From positions 1 to 64,000 of the forward strand of contig NZ_PCDP01000005.1 in assembly GCF_003240585.1 (NCBI RefSeq): 64,000 bases of DNA, written 5' to 3'. This document shows, piece after piece, positions 44,789-53,205 of the stretch (positions are counted from its first letter, which is position 1; each line of letters opens with the position of its first letter). Under the pieces are notes generated by a model that was not told the DNA's origin, did not search any database, and saw only the letters and a program-made list of their open reading frames with translations. This DNA comes from Arminella tubonensis (GTDB taxonomy: Bacteria > Pseudomonadota > Alphaproteobacteria > Rhizobiales > Rhizobiaceae). The translations under genes and the position numbers were made by a program.

Positions 44789-45942
44789 CGGAACGTCTTC
44801 CTCGGATCGAAGGCGTCGCGCACCGCCTCGCCCACGAAGATCAGCAAGGAAAGCATGATCGACATGGTGAAAAATGCGGTGAGGCCGAGCCAGGGGGCCT
44901 GGAGGTTGGATTTGCCCTGCGCGATCATTTCGCCGAGGGACGGCGAGCCGGGGGGCATGCCGAAGCCGAGAAAATCGAGCGATGTGAGCGTCGAGATCGA
45001 GCCTGAGAGGATGAACGGCAGGAAGGTGAGCGTCGCCACCATCGCGTTCGGCAACAGGTGCCGGTACATGATCGTGCGGTTGTTGACGCCCAGCGCGCGG
45101 GCGGCGCGGACATACTCGAAATTGCGCGCCCGCAGGAACTCGGCCCTGACGATGCCGACGAAGCCGACCCAGGAAAACAGCAGCATGATGCCGAGCAGCA
45201 CGAAGAAGCCGGGCGGCAGGATCGCGGCGATGATCAGGAGTATATAGAGCACAGGCATCGACGACCATATCTCGATGAAGCGCTGCAGCAGCAGGTCCGT
45301 CCAGCCGCCGAAGTAGCCCTGGACGGCACCGGCCGTCACCCCGATGATCGCCGAGCAAATGGTCAGCGCCAGGCCGAAAAGCACCGAGACCCGGAAACCG
45401 TAAATCATTCGCGCGGTCACATCGCGCGCCTGGTCGTCGGTGCCGAGCCAGTTGAGGTTGCCCAACCTGCATTCCGGATCGGCAGCCTTTAGCGGATAGG
45501 CCGAGCAGCGCTCTTCCTTGCTCATCAGCCAGAAGGGTGCAGTCGGCGCGGAATGCGGGATGTTGGAATTGACCGTCTGGTAGGAATAGCGGATCGGTGG
45601 CCAGATCATCCAGCCGTTTGCGTTGATCTCGTCGGTGATGAAGGACGAGCGGTAGTCTGTTTCGGCGAGAAAGCCGCCGAACTTGTCTTCGGGATAGTTG
45701 ACGAAGACGGGGAAGAGAATTTCACCCTTGTAGGAGGCAATGATGGGCCTGTCGTTGGCAAGGAATTCGGCGCCAAGGCTGAGCACGAACAACACCATGA
45801 ACAGCCAGAACGACCAATAGCCGCGCCGATTGGCCTTGAAATTCTCCCAGCGGCGAAGGTTCGGCGGCGAAAGCAGACCCTTGCGCGGGGGCTTGATGGG
45901 CGTTGCGAGCGGGGCCGCGACCGATTTGTCCATATCAGACAT
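44785..45942 (-). CDS. yejE: Peptide ABC importer permease YejE
   Basis: 385 residues. A long N-terminal cytosolic and helical region ([32 protein letters not shown]) precedes a periplasmic insert and the DppC-type permease part ([48 protein letters not shown]). The long N-terminal insert is a feature of YejE. It overlaps yejB by eight bases and yejF by four. Confidence 0.92.
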   Translation of the reverse strand: MSDMDKSVAAPLATPIKPPRKGLLSPPNLRRWENFKANRRGYWSFWLFMVLFVLSLGAEFLANDRPIIASYKGEILFPVFVNYPEDKFGGFLAETDYRSSFITDEINANGWMIWPPIRYSYQTVNSNIPHSAPTAPFWLMSKEERCSAYPLKAADPECRLGNLNWLGTDDQARDVTARMIYGFRVSVLFGLALTICSAIIGVTAGAVQGYFGGWTDLLLQRFIEIWSSMPVLYILLIIAAILPPGFFVLLGIMLLFSWVGFVGIVRAEFLRARNFEYVRAARALGVNNRTIMYRHLLPNAMVATLTFLPFILSGSISTLTSLDFLGFGMPPGSPSLGEMIAQGKSNLQAPWLGLTAFFTMSIMLSLLIFVGEAVRDAFDPRKTFR

Positions 45943-47026
45943 CCCTCCGCTCGAAGTCGATGCGCGGGTCGATCCAGGTGTAGATGAGATCCGAAATCAG
46001 CCCGACGAAGAGGCCCATCAGAGAGAAGATGTAGAGCGTTGCAAAGACGATCGGATAGTCGCGATTGACCACCGAGAGGTAGCCCAGGCGTCCGAGGCCA
46101 TCGAGCGAGAAGATGTTTTCGATCAAAAGCGAGCCGGTGAAGAAAGCGGAGATGAAGGCGCCGGGAAAGCCCGCGATGATGATCAGCATGGCGTTGCGGA
46201 AGACGTGGCCGTAGAGCACCCGGTGCTCCGTCAGTCCCTTGGCGCGCGCGGTCGTCACATACTGCTTCTTGATCTCCTCGATAAAGGAATTCTTGGTCAG
46301 CAGCGTCGTGGTGGCAAAAGCGGCAAGCGACAGCGAAATCAGCGGCAGAAGCAGATGCCAGAAATAGTCGAGCGGCTTTTGCCACCAGGAAAGACTGGCG
46401 AAATTATCCGACACGAGGCCGCGAAGCGGAAACCAGTCGAAGAACGAGCCACCGGCGAAAACCACGATCAGCAGAATGCCGAACAGGAAGCTCGGCACGG
46501 CATAGCCGATGATGATGACGCCCGAGGTCCAGACATCGAAGGTCGAGCCGTCCTTGACAGCCTTGCGAATGCCGAGCGGGATCGAGATCGTGTAGGAAAA
46601 CAGCAGGATCCATATGCCGAGCGAGATAGAAACCGGCATCTTGTCGAGGATCAGATTGATCACCGAAGTGTTGCGGAAGAAGCTCTCGCCGAAATCGAAG
46701 CGGATGTAGTTCCACATCATTTCCCCGAAACGGGTCAGCGGTGGCTTGTCGAAGCCGAACTGCTTTTCCAGCTTGGCGATCAGTTCCGGGTCGAGCCCCT
46801 GCGCGCCCCGATAGCGTGAGCTGCTATCGTCGAAGGATTGCTGGCCCATCAGGTCGCCGCCGCCCGAAAGCCGGTCCGACGCGCTGTCGCTCTGGCCGGT
46901 CAGCTGGGAGATTACCTGTTCGACCGGGCCGCCCGGCGCGAACTGCACGACCGCGAATGAAATTGCCATGATGCCGACCACAGTCGGGATCATCAGCAGC
47001 AGTCGTCGCAGGATATAGGCGCCCAT
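45935..47026 (-). CDS. yejB: Peptide ABC importer permease YejB
   Basis: 363 residues of the DppB family: [61 protein letters not shown] and the EAA loop [25 protein letters not shown]. The extra periplasmic segment at about 45-85 ([22 protein letters not shown]) occurs in YejB proteins. It begins 182 bases after yejA ends. Confidence 0.92.
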   Translation of the reverse strand: MGAYILRRLLLMIPTVVGIMAISFAVVQFAPGGPVEQVISQLTGQSDSASDRLSGGGDLMGQQSFDDSSSRYRGAQGLDPELIAKLEKQFGFDKPPLTRFGEMMWNYIRFDFGESFFRNTSVINLILDKMPVSISLGIWILLFSYTISIPLGIRKAVKDGSTFDVWTSGVIIIGYAVPSFLFGILLIVVFAGGSFFDWFPLRGLVSDNFASLSWWQKPLDYFWHLLLPLISLSLAAFATTTLLTKNSFIEEIKKQYVTTARAKGLTEHRVLYGHVFRNAMLIIIAGFPGAFISAFFTGSLLIENIFSLDGLGRLGYLSVVNRDYPIVFATLYIFSLMGLFVGLISDLIYTWIDPRIDFERRDV

Positions 47027-47105
47027 CAGCCTTCCGCTCCCAGTTGCGGGAGCAAGCCGTGGCCTTCCTGCGCTCGTCCTACTGTCAAACCATCAACCCT
47101 TTGCT

Positions 47106-47123
47106 GCCGGCGCGCCCGCCGGC
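47106..47123. other. Small GC-rich stem-loop between yejA and yejB
   Basis: GCCGGCG and CGCCGGC can pair over a CGCC loop. There is no T tract. It could lower read-through or protect the yejA transcript, but a stem of this size is easily found by chance at this base composition. Confidence 0.25.
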
Positions 47124-47208
47124 CGAACCTTCTATCCTCAAGGCTTCGCTCTTGCTGATTCGGCATGGGGCATTTGGACCCCAGCCGACTTGCCAATGCA
47201 AGGGCCGC

Positions 47209-49047
47209 TCACTTTGCCGCCACCTTGGACCACCAGACATCGGGAAAGCCGAGCGAGTATTCCGGCAATTGGGCCGGCCGGTCGAACTTGTCCCAGTAAG
47301 CAATGTGGACCGTCGAGGCATAGTAGAGCGGCACAACATAATGGCCCGCCAGCAAGACCCGATCGAGCGCTTTCGCAGCGGCGTTCTTCTCATCCCGATC
47401 CTTGGCGAGGATGATTTTCGGGATCAGCGCGTCGACAGCCGGATCGGCTATACCTGCGAAATTTCTCGAGCCCGGTCGGTTGGCTGAGGCCGAGCCCCAA
47501 TAATTGCCCTGCTCGTTGCCCGGATTGACTGTTTCGGCCCAGACATTCCAGATCATGTCGTAGTCGAAGCTGCGGGTGCGATTTGTATACTGCGAGGGGT
47601 CGACCGTGCGGACACGCGCATCGATGCCGATCTTCTTCAGGTTCTGCGCATAGGGGAGCGTCGCCCTTTCGAGAATAGGGCTGCTCAAGAGGATCTCGAA
47701 GGAAAATGGCTGGCCGGTCTTGGCATTGACCATCTGGTTGCCCTTGAGGACGTAGCCGGCTTCCTTGAAAAGCTCGATCGCGTGGCGGAGATTGTCACGA
47801 AATTTCTGCGGATCGCCGGCGACCGGGTTGGTGTAAGGCGTAGTGAAGATCGAGGCCGGGACCTTGTCCTTGACTTCGTTCAACAATTCCAGCTCGCGGC
47901 CCTGCGGCAGGCCGGACGAGGCCAGCTCCGTCCCAAAGAAGAAGCTGTTGACCCGCGTATACTGATTGAAGAATACAGTGCGGTTCAGCTCTTCGAAATC
48001 ATAGGCATAGTTCAGCGCTTCACGGACGCGCTCATCCTTGAACTGATCGCGGCGCATGTTCGGCACCAGCGCCTGCATCACGCCCGTCGCGCGCAGCGGG
48101 TTCGGCAATTCCTCGCGCTTTATCCGGCCATCCTTTGCAGCCGGAAAATCATAGCCAGTCGCCCAGCGGCTGGCTTGATTATCCTGCCAATAGTCGACAT
48201 TGCCGGAGCGAAAGCCCTCGAACTCGACATCGCGATCGCCGAAATAAGTGTAGGTGACCGAGCGGAAGTTGTTCTGGCCGACGTTGACGGGAATATCCTT
48301 TCCCCAGTAGTCGTCGCGCAGCTCATAGCGGATCGTCGAGCCCGGCGAGAAGGCGGCGATCTTATACGGCCCCGAGCCCATGACCGGCTCCAGCGTCGTG
48401 CGGCTTATGTCGCGCGGCTTGCCGTCCGGGCCGTTGCCCTCCCACCAGTGTTTCGGCACGATCTGGAATTGGCCAAGGATCTGCGGCAGTTCGCGATTGT
48501 TCTTTTCGTCGAAATGGAAGGTGACATCCCGGTCGCCGGTCTTCTCGGCGCCGGTGACGTGAGCGTAGTAGCTCATGTAGAGCGGATTGAGATCCTTGGA
48601 CCTTTCGAAACTGAAGATGACGTCCTCAGGCGTGACCGGCGTTCCATCCGCCCATTTCGCTTCGGGCCGCAGCCGGAAGGTGGCGGTGGAAATATCGTCG
48701 GGATAGGAGACGCCCTCGGCCAAGAGGCCATAGGAGGACGCCGTCTCGTCATCCGCCGTCTTCAAGAGGGTGTCGAAGACCAGCGTCATGCCCGCCACGG
48801 TCTCGCCCTTCTGCAGTACCGGGTTGAACGTATCGTAGGTACCGGAGGCCGATAGCTTCAGGTCGCCACCCTTCGGCGCATCGGGATTGACGTAGTCGAA
48901 ATGCTTAAAGCCTGGCGGGTATTTGAGATCGCCGATGATGGCAGTCCCGATCCGGAATTGCGGATCGTCTGCCCGCGACACCGCCGGCACCGCCAGCATG
49001 AAAATAAGAGAACAAGCTAAGCCAGTCTTCGACCACGTCGATGCCAT
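47209..49047 (-). CDS. yejA: Peptide ABC importer, periplasmic binding protein YejA
   Basis: 612 residues. A Sec signal (LACSLIFMLAVPAVSRA) is followed by a family 5 binding protein: FKHFDYVNPDAPKGGDLKLSASGTYDTFNPVLQKG at the mature start and RVREALNYAYDFEELNRTVFFNQYTRVNSFF in the lobe typical of YejA. It brings oligopeptides to YejBEF. In Escherichia coli the Yej system takes up microcin C, and in Sinorhizobium it aids resistance to host NCR peptides. It follows the TetR gene by 92 bases. Confidence 0.93.
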   Translation of the reverse strand: MASTWSKTGLACSLIFMLAVPAVSRADDPQFRIGTAIIGDLKYPPGFKHFDYVNPDAPKGGDLKLSASGTYDTFNPVLQKGETVAGMTLVFDTLLKTADDETASSYGLLAEGVSYPDDISTATFRLRPEAKWADGTPVTPEDVIFSFERSKDLNPLYMSYYAHVTGAEKTGDRDVTFHFDEKNNRELPQILGQFQIVPKHWWEGNGPDGKPRDISRTTLEPVMGSGPYKIAAFSPGSTIRYELRDDYWGKDIPVNVGQNNFRSVTYTYFGDRDVEFEGFRSGNVDYWQDNQASRWATGYDFPAAKDGRIKREELPNPLRATGVMQALVPNMRRDQFKDERVREALNYAYDFEELNRTVFFNQYTRVNSFFFGTELASSGLPQGRELELLNEVKDKVPASIFTTPYTNPVAGDPQKFRDNLRHAIELFKEAGYVLKGNQMVNAKTGQPFSFEILLSSPILERATLPYAQNLKKIGIDARVRTVDPSQYTNRTRSFDYDMIWNVWAETVNPGNEQGNYWGSASANRPGSRNFAGIADPAVDALIPKIILAKDRDEKNAAAKALDRVLLAGHYVVPLYYASTVHIAYWDKFDRPAQLPEYSLGFPDVWWSKVAAK

Positions 49048-49139
49048 TCAGAATCCCCTGCTTTTGAGGGTTAGCATAAGGTAAATGAGGGCAAAAAATA
49101 GATCATCCAAACCGATCTTTGCGCAGCTGCGAAGTTCGA

Positions 49140-49775
49140 TCAGCCTCGCGTCGACGCTTCATCCAGCCGCTTGCGCAGCATCTGGCGCAATTCCCTGATC
49201 AATTGCTGGTCCTCGAGCGCATCAGGATCGGTTGCCGCCGCGACCGCGATCCGCAGCAGTTCGAGAATGATCGAAGACAGGAGCACGATCTCGCCAGTGA
49301 CCGGCGGATTGGCGCGCGCCAGGATGGCGGCGATCAGGGCCTTCAGCTCCGCCCGCGAGCGGGTCTTCCGTTCCTTGGGAATGTCGCGCCGGCCGGCGAG
49401 AACGGCAAATTCCGGAAACTCTTCGATGAACGCACCCAACCTGTCGAAAATCGCTTCGCCGATATCGGCCGCGGAATGGCCGTCCATCCGTTCCTCGAGT
49501 TCCCGCAGAACGCCTTTCAGCCGCTCCAGCCGCTCGACATGCAGCGCTTCTGCCAATAGCGGTTTCGTCGGAAAGAACTGATAGAGCGACCCGATCGAGG
49601 AACGCGCCTCCGCCGCGATCTCGGTCATCGTCGCGCCATCGTAGCCCTTTTCACAGAAGGTTTTCGCCGCCGCTTCCAAAAGAATTGCAACGCGATCGTG
49701 GCCCCGCTGACGCTTGGGCGCACGTGTCTGCGGCTCGGCACTTGATTTTTGCGAGGATTCCCTCATATTCTGCAT
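49140..49775 (-). CDS. TetR-family transcriptional regulator
   Basis: 211 residues. The N-terminal helix-turn-helix reads RVAILLEAAAKTFCEKGYDGATMTEIAAEARSSIGSLYQFFPTKPLL after a basic tail. The C-terminal ligand domain is helical and unassigned. Start ATG at 49775 or 49766: the first lies two bases from the palindrome. It is divergent from the hydrolase gene and upstream of yejA, so it could control either or both. Confidence 0.85.
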   Translation of the reverse strand: MQNMRESSQKSSAEPQTRAPKRQRGHDRVAILLEAAAKTFCEKGYDGATMTEIAAEARSSIGSLYQFFPTKPLLAEALHVERLERLKGVLRELEERMDGHSAADIGEAIFDRLGAFIEEFPEFAVLAGRRDIPKERKTRSRAELKALIAAILARANPPVTGEIVLLSSIILELLRIAVAAATDPDALEDQQLIRELRQMLRKRLDEASTRG

Positions 49776-49777
49776 TG

Positions 49778-49791
49778 TGAGGATATCCTCA
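49778..49791. promoter_or_regulatory. Perfect 14-base palindromic operator between tetR-type and hydrolase genes
   Basis: TGAGGATATCCTCA is a perfect palindrome set between the divergent starts at 49775 and 49813. A related GAGGATTCCCTCA occurs at 49753-49765 inside the regulator's first codons. The arrangement is typical for self-regulating TetR proteins. The GAGG half may also act as the ribosome site of the regulator. Confidence 0.65.
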
Positions 49792-49812
49792 TGTTATTCC
49801 CGGAGCCTTTTC

Positions 49813-50382
49813 ATGTCTCTCTATGATCCAAAGACCACCGCGCTCATCTCCATCGACCTTCAAGGCCTAGTTCTCAGCCGGCCGCTCGCACCCCATTCCG
49901 CACAGCAGGTCGTCGACAATACGGCTGCCATCGCCCGGAAGCTGAAAGCCGACGGGGGAACCGTCGTTTTCGTCACGGTCGGATTCTCCGCAGACTATGC
50001 CGACGCTGTCAACCAGCCTGTCGACGAAACCACCGTCTTTCCCGAAGGCGGGCTGCCGGCCGCAGCGATGGCGGAGCCGGCCGAAATCGCGGCGATCACC
50101 CCTGACTTCAGAATTCTCAAGCGTCATTGGAGCGCCTTCTACGGCACCGAGCTCGATCTGCAGCTTCGCCGGCGCGGCATCAAGACCATCATCCTGACCG
50201 GCATTGCCACAAATTTCGGGGTCGAATCGACGGTGCGCGATGCCTACGCGCGCAATTACGCTGTCATCGTCGCAGAAGACGCCTGTGCGACATTCACTCC
50301 GGAGATGCATGATTTTGCTCTCACCCGGATTTTTCCGCGTCTTTCGCGCACACGAAAGACTGACGACATTCTGACGAATTGA
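49813..50382 (+). CDS. Isochorismatase-like hydrolase without the catalytic Cys
   Basis: 189 residues of the isochorismatase/nicotinamidase fold. Asp15 (ALISIDLQG) and Lys103 (RILKRHWSAFYGTELD) of the usual triad are present. The Cys position reads G136 in TGIATNFGVESTVRDAYARNY, where cysteine hydrolases have TxxCVxxT. PhzD-like isochorismatases also have no nucleophilic Cys there, so the enzyme may hydrolyse an enol-ether or have lost amidase chemistry. ATG 49813 has CGGAG eight bases upstream. It is divergent from a TetR regulator. Confidence 0.85.
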   Translation: MSLYDPKTTALISIDLQGLVLSRPLAPHSAQQVVDNTAAIARKLKADGGTVVFVTVGFSADYADAVNQPVDETTVFPEGGLPAAAMAEPAEIAAITPDFRILKRHWSAFYGTELDLQLRRRGIKTIILTGIATNFGVESTVRDAYARNYAVIVAEDACATFTPEMHDFALTRIFPRLSRTRKTDDILTN

Positions 50383-50387
50383 GCCTA

Positions 50388-50424
50388 ATCCCGGCCCGAT
50401 CGAAGAAAGCCGTCGGGCCGGGAT
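50388..50424 (+). terminator. Long hairpin after the hydrolase gene
   Basis: ATCCCGGCCCGA (50388-50399) pairs with TCGGGCCGGGAT (50413-50424), 12 perfect base pairs, six bases after the stop. There is no T tract, so it may end or stabilise the transcript without being a classical intrinsic terminator. Confidence 0.65.
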
Positions 50425-50535
50425 GCCATTCTAAACGCCGGCGGCAAAAAACATCGATTCACCCTTATTCGATTTCACGGTAGATTCGATCGCAAATCAC
50501 TTCGGCCGCCGCCGGCAGCATTTTTAGGGAATGGC

Positions 50536-51567
50536 ATGAATTTCCGTCTGGCTCGAACCTTTCGCACTCTCACTAGCCTTGCCTTTGCCGCAAGCATCGG
50601 CGCGGGGCTTATCGCCGGCGACGTCGCAGCGCAGCAGGCGGCTCCGACGCCCGGCAGCGCCAAGGCGATCTTCGGCGCAGTGACCTTGCCGACGCAGGGA
50701 CCACCGCAATCGATCGGCTTCTATGCCAAGGGTTGCCTTTCAGGCGCGGTCGCTCTGCCAGCGGACGGACCGACCTGGGAAGCGATGCGCCCATCGCGAA
50801 ATCGACGCTGGGGGCGGCCGGAAATGATCGCGCTGCTCGAACGCCTGTCTCAGGATGCGGCCAAATTTGACGGCTGGCCGGGTATCCTTGTCGGCGACAT
50901 CTCCCAGCCGCGCGGCGGGCCGATGTCCAACGGTCACGCCTCGCATCAGATCGGGCTGGATGCCGATGTCTGGCTGACGCCGATGCCGAAACGGACACTG
51001 ACGCCGGCGGAGCGCGAGAGCATGCCCTTCACATCGATGCTGCAGAAGAACGCGTTCCTGACCATTGATCCGAATGTCTGGACCGACGCGCGCGCCAGGC
51101 TCTTGATGCGCGCCGCGAGCTATCCCCAGGTCGAGCGCATTTTCGTCAATCCCGCGATCAAGAAGAAGATGTGCGATACCTGGACCGGCGACCGCAGCAA
51201 TCTTGGCAAGCTGCGCCCGGAATATGGTCATGACTCGCATTTCCACATTCGCATCCGCTGCCCTGTCGGTTCGATCGGGTGCACGCCTCAGGCGCCGGTT
51301 GCGGCCGGCGACGGCTGCGACAAGACGCTTGCCTGGTGGTTCACCCAGGAACCATGGGCAAAGCCGATACCGAAGCCCGGCGTCAAACCGGTAAAGCCGC
51401 GCGAGGTCATGGTCTCCGACCTGCCGCAGGCCTGCAAGGCAGTGCTGAGCGCTCCATCGATCACGTCCGTGAAAGCTGCGACGCTCGGCGGCAAGGCTGG
51501 AGCTGTGCCGGCTCAGCCGATTTCAGGTGCCGAGCCCGACGATTCGCTGCCGGCAACAGAGCAGTAG
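50536..51567 (+). CDS. mepA: Penicillin-insensitive murein endopeptidase
   Basis: 343 residues with a signal peptide (ASIGAGLIAGDVAAQQA). The M74 motif SNGHASHQIGLDADVWL carries zinc ligands His137 and Asp144, and HDSHFHIRIRCP the third His. It cuts D-Ala-mDAP cross-links in the periplasm. A Cys-rich loop (GCTPQAPVAAGDGCDK) follows and a disordered Ala/Pro tail ends the protein. It stands alone, with a hairpin after it. Confidence 0.92.
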   Translation: MNFRLARTFRTLTSLAFAASIGAGLIAGDVAAQQAAPTPGSAKAIFGAVTLPTQGPPQSIGFYAKGCLSGAVALPADGPTWEAMRPSRNRRWGRPEMIALLERLSQDAAKFDGWPGILVGDISQPRGGPMSNGHASHQIGLDADVWLTPMPKRTLTPAERESMPFTSMLQKNAFLTIDPNVWTDARARLLMRAASYPQVERIFVNPAIKKKMCDTWTGDRSNLGKLRPEYGHDSHFHIRIRCPVGSIGCTPQAPVAAGDGCDKTLAWWFTQEPWAKPIPKPGVKPVKPREVMVSDLPQACKAVLSAPSITSVKAATLGGKAGAVPAQPISGAEPDDSLPATEQ

Positions 51568-51580
51568 GGGCTAATAAAAC

Positions 51581-51602
51581 AGGCGGGACCTCGTGTCCGC
51601 CT
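51581..51602 (+). terminator. Probable terminator after mepA
   Basis: AGGCGG-GAC pairs with GTCCGCCT with one bulged G, followed by ATCTTTC. A weak intrinsic terminator between mepA and mgsA. Confidence 0.5.
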
Positions 51603-51676
51603 ATCTTTCAAACCGCAATGGCTTGCTATAGAAGGCTGTCAAATCGATTTAATACCTCGGGCGGAGTCGATATTCC

Positions 51677-52051
51677 ATGGCTGGCGGCAAATGCGTTGCG
51701 CTGATCGCGCATGACGAGAAGAAAGACGCGATGGCGGATTTCGCTCGCCGGAACCAGCATATCCTGGCTAAGTTCCGCATCGTTGCAACCGGGACAACCG
51801 GCGGCCGCGTCCTCGCTGTCTGTCCGGATCTCGATGTTACCCGGTTGAAAAGTGGACCACTCGGCGGCGATCAGCAGATCGGGGCCTTGATCGCCACAGG
51901 CGAGATCGACGTGCTGATTTTCTATGTCGACCCGTTGACGCCAATGCCGCATGATGTCGACGTGAAGGCGCTGATGCGGCTTGCCATCGTCTACGATATT
52001 CCAATGGCGCTCAACGAAGCGACCGCCGAACGACTGATCACCACACTTTGA
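51677..52051 (+). CDS. mgsA: Methylglyoxal synthase
   Basis: 124 residues. [25 protein letters not shown] holds the conserved H and Asp and ATGTTGGRV the phosphate-binding loop; [25 protein letters not shown] completes the family pattern. It turns dihydroxyacetone phosphate into methylglyoxal, a bypass of glycolysis when sugar phosphates build up. It lies 36 bases before glk, which suggests coordinated control of hexose input. Confidence 0.93.
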   Translation: MAGGKCVALIAHDEKKDAMADFARRNQHILAKFRIVATGTTGGRVLAVCPDLDVTRLKSGPLGGDQQIGALIATGEIDVLIFYVDPLTPMPHDVDVKALMRLAIVYDIPMALNEATAERLITTL

Positions 52052-52087
52052 GACCAATCCGCCTCGGCGGCAGACACGGAACCGGCC

Positions 52088-53113
52088 ATGCCAAAGCTCA
52101 ATAACAGCGAAGCCCCCCTGCCCTTTCCTATCCTGATGGGCGACATCGGCGGAACGAATGCTCGTTTCTCCGTCCTCGTCGATGCGTATGCCGAGCCGAA
52201 GCAATTTCCCAATCTGCATGCTGCAGACTTCAAGACAATAGACGACGCCATCAAGCAGGGCGTGCTCGACAAGACTTCCGTGCGTCCGCGCTCCGCCGTG
52301 CTCGCCATTGCCGGTCCGATCAACGGTGACGAAATCCCTCTGACAAATTCGCACTGGGTCGTCCGGCCGAAGACGATGATCAGTGACCTTGGTTTCGAAG
52401 ACGTGCTCATCATCAACGATTTCGAGGCACAAGCGCTGGCGGTGGCCACTCTTTCCGGCGACGCCCGCGAGGCCATCGGGCCGGAACTCGAAACCGTTGT
52501 CGCATCACGCGCCGTGCTTGGACCCGGCACCGGTCTCGGGGTTGCCGGTCTTGTCCATGCCCAGCACGCCTGGATTCCGATACCGGGCGAAGGCGGCCAC
52601 ATCGACCTTGGCCCGCGCAGCGAGCGCGACCTGCAGATCTGGCCGCATCTCGAGGCCATCGAAGGCCGGATCTCGGCGGAACAAATCCTTTGCGGGCGTG
52701 GCCTGCAGAACCTTTATCATGCGCTCTGCAAGGTCGACGGCGTCCAGCCGACGTTGAAGGAGCCCGCCGATATCACCACGCACGGGCTCGCTGGCACCGA
52801 CAAGCTTGCCGAGGAGACGGTATCGCTTTTCGTCACCTATCTCGGCCGGCTGGCCGGCGACGTCGCGCTGCTGTTCATGGCCCGCGGCGGCGTCTATCTT
52901 TCCGGCGGCATCTCGCAGAAGATCATCCCGGCGCTGAAGAAGCCGGAGTTCCGCGCCGCCTTCGAAGACAAGGCGCCTCACTCCGCAATGATGCGCGCGA
53001 TCCCGACCTATGTCGTCACCCATCCGCTCGCAGCGCTCGAGGGATTATCGTCCTATGCGCGCATGCCGCAGAATTTCGGCGTAGCGACGGAAGGCCGGCG
53101 CTGGCGGCGCTGA
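52088..53113 (+). CDS. glk: Glucokinase
   Basis: 341 residues of the Glk/ROK-like ASKHA family. The phosphate loop is [19 protein letters not shown]; further blocks are [14 protein letters not shown] (catalytic Asp), [11 protein letters not shown] and [15 protein letters not shown]. It phosphorylates glucose in the cytosol. It follows mgsA and precedes the ABC exporter by 92 bases. Confidence 0.93.
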   Translation: MPKLNNSEAPLPFPILMGDIGGTNARFSVLVDAYAEPKQFPNLHAADFKTIDDAIKQGVLDKTSVRPRSAVLAIAGPINGDEIPLTNSHWVVRPKTMISDLGFEDVLIINDFEAQALAVATLSGDAREAIGPELETVVASRAVLGPGTGLGVAGLVHAQHAWIPIPGEGGHIDLGPRSERDLQIWPHLEAIEGRISAEQILCGRGLQNLYHALCKVDGVQPTLKEPADITTHGLAGTDKLAEETVSLFVTYLGRLAGDVALLFMARGGVYLSGGISQKIIPALKKPEFRAAFEDKAPHSAMMRAIPTYVVTHPLAALEGLSSYARMPQNFGVATEGRRWRR

Positions 53114-53205
53114 ACCGCGCTAGCCAAACCGGTCCGAACTCTTTATAGAGCCGCGAAAGCCCATGCCAACAGCGGCTCGCTTGGTTTGAGACAGGAAGCC
53201 GATTT

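Noticed and set aside
44789-45472. N-terminal extension of the YejF frame
   Set aside because: The extra codons overlap yejE in another frame; the real start at 44788 overlaps the yejE stop by four bases.
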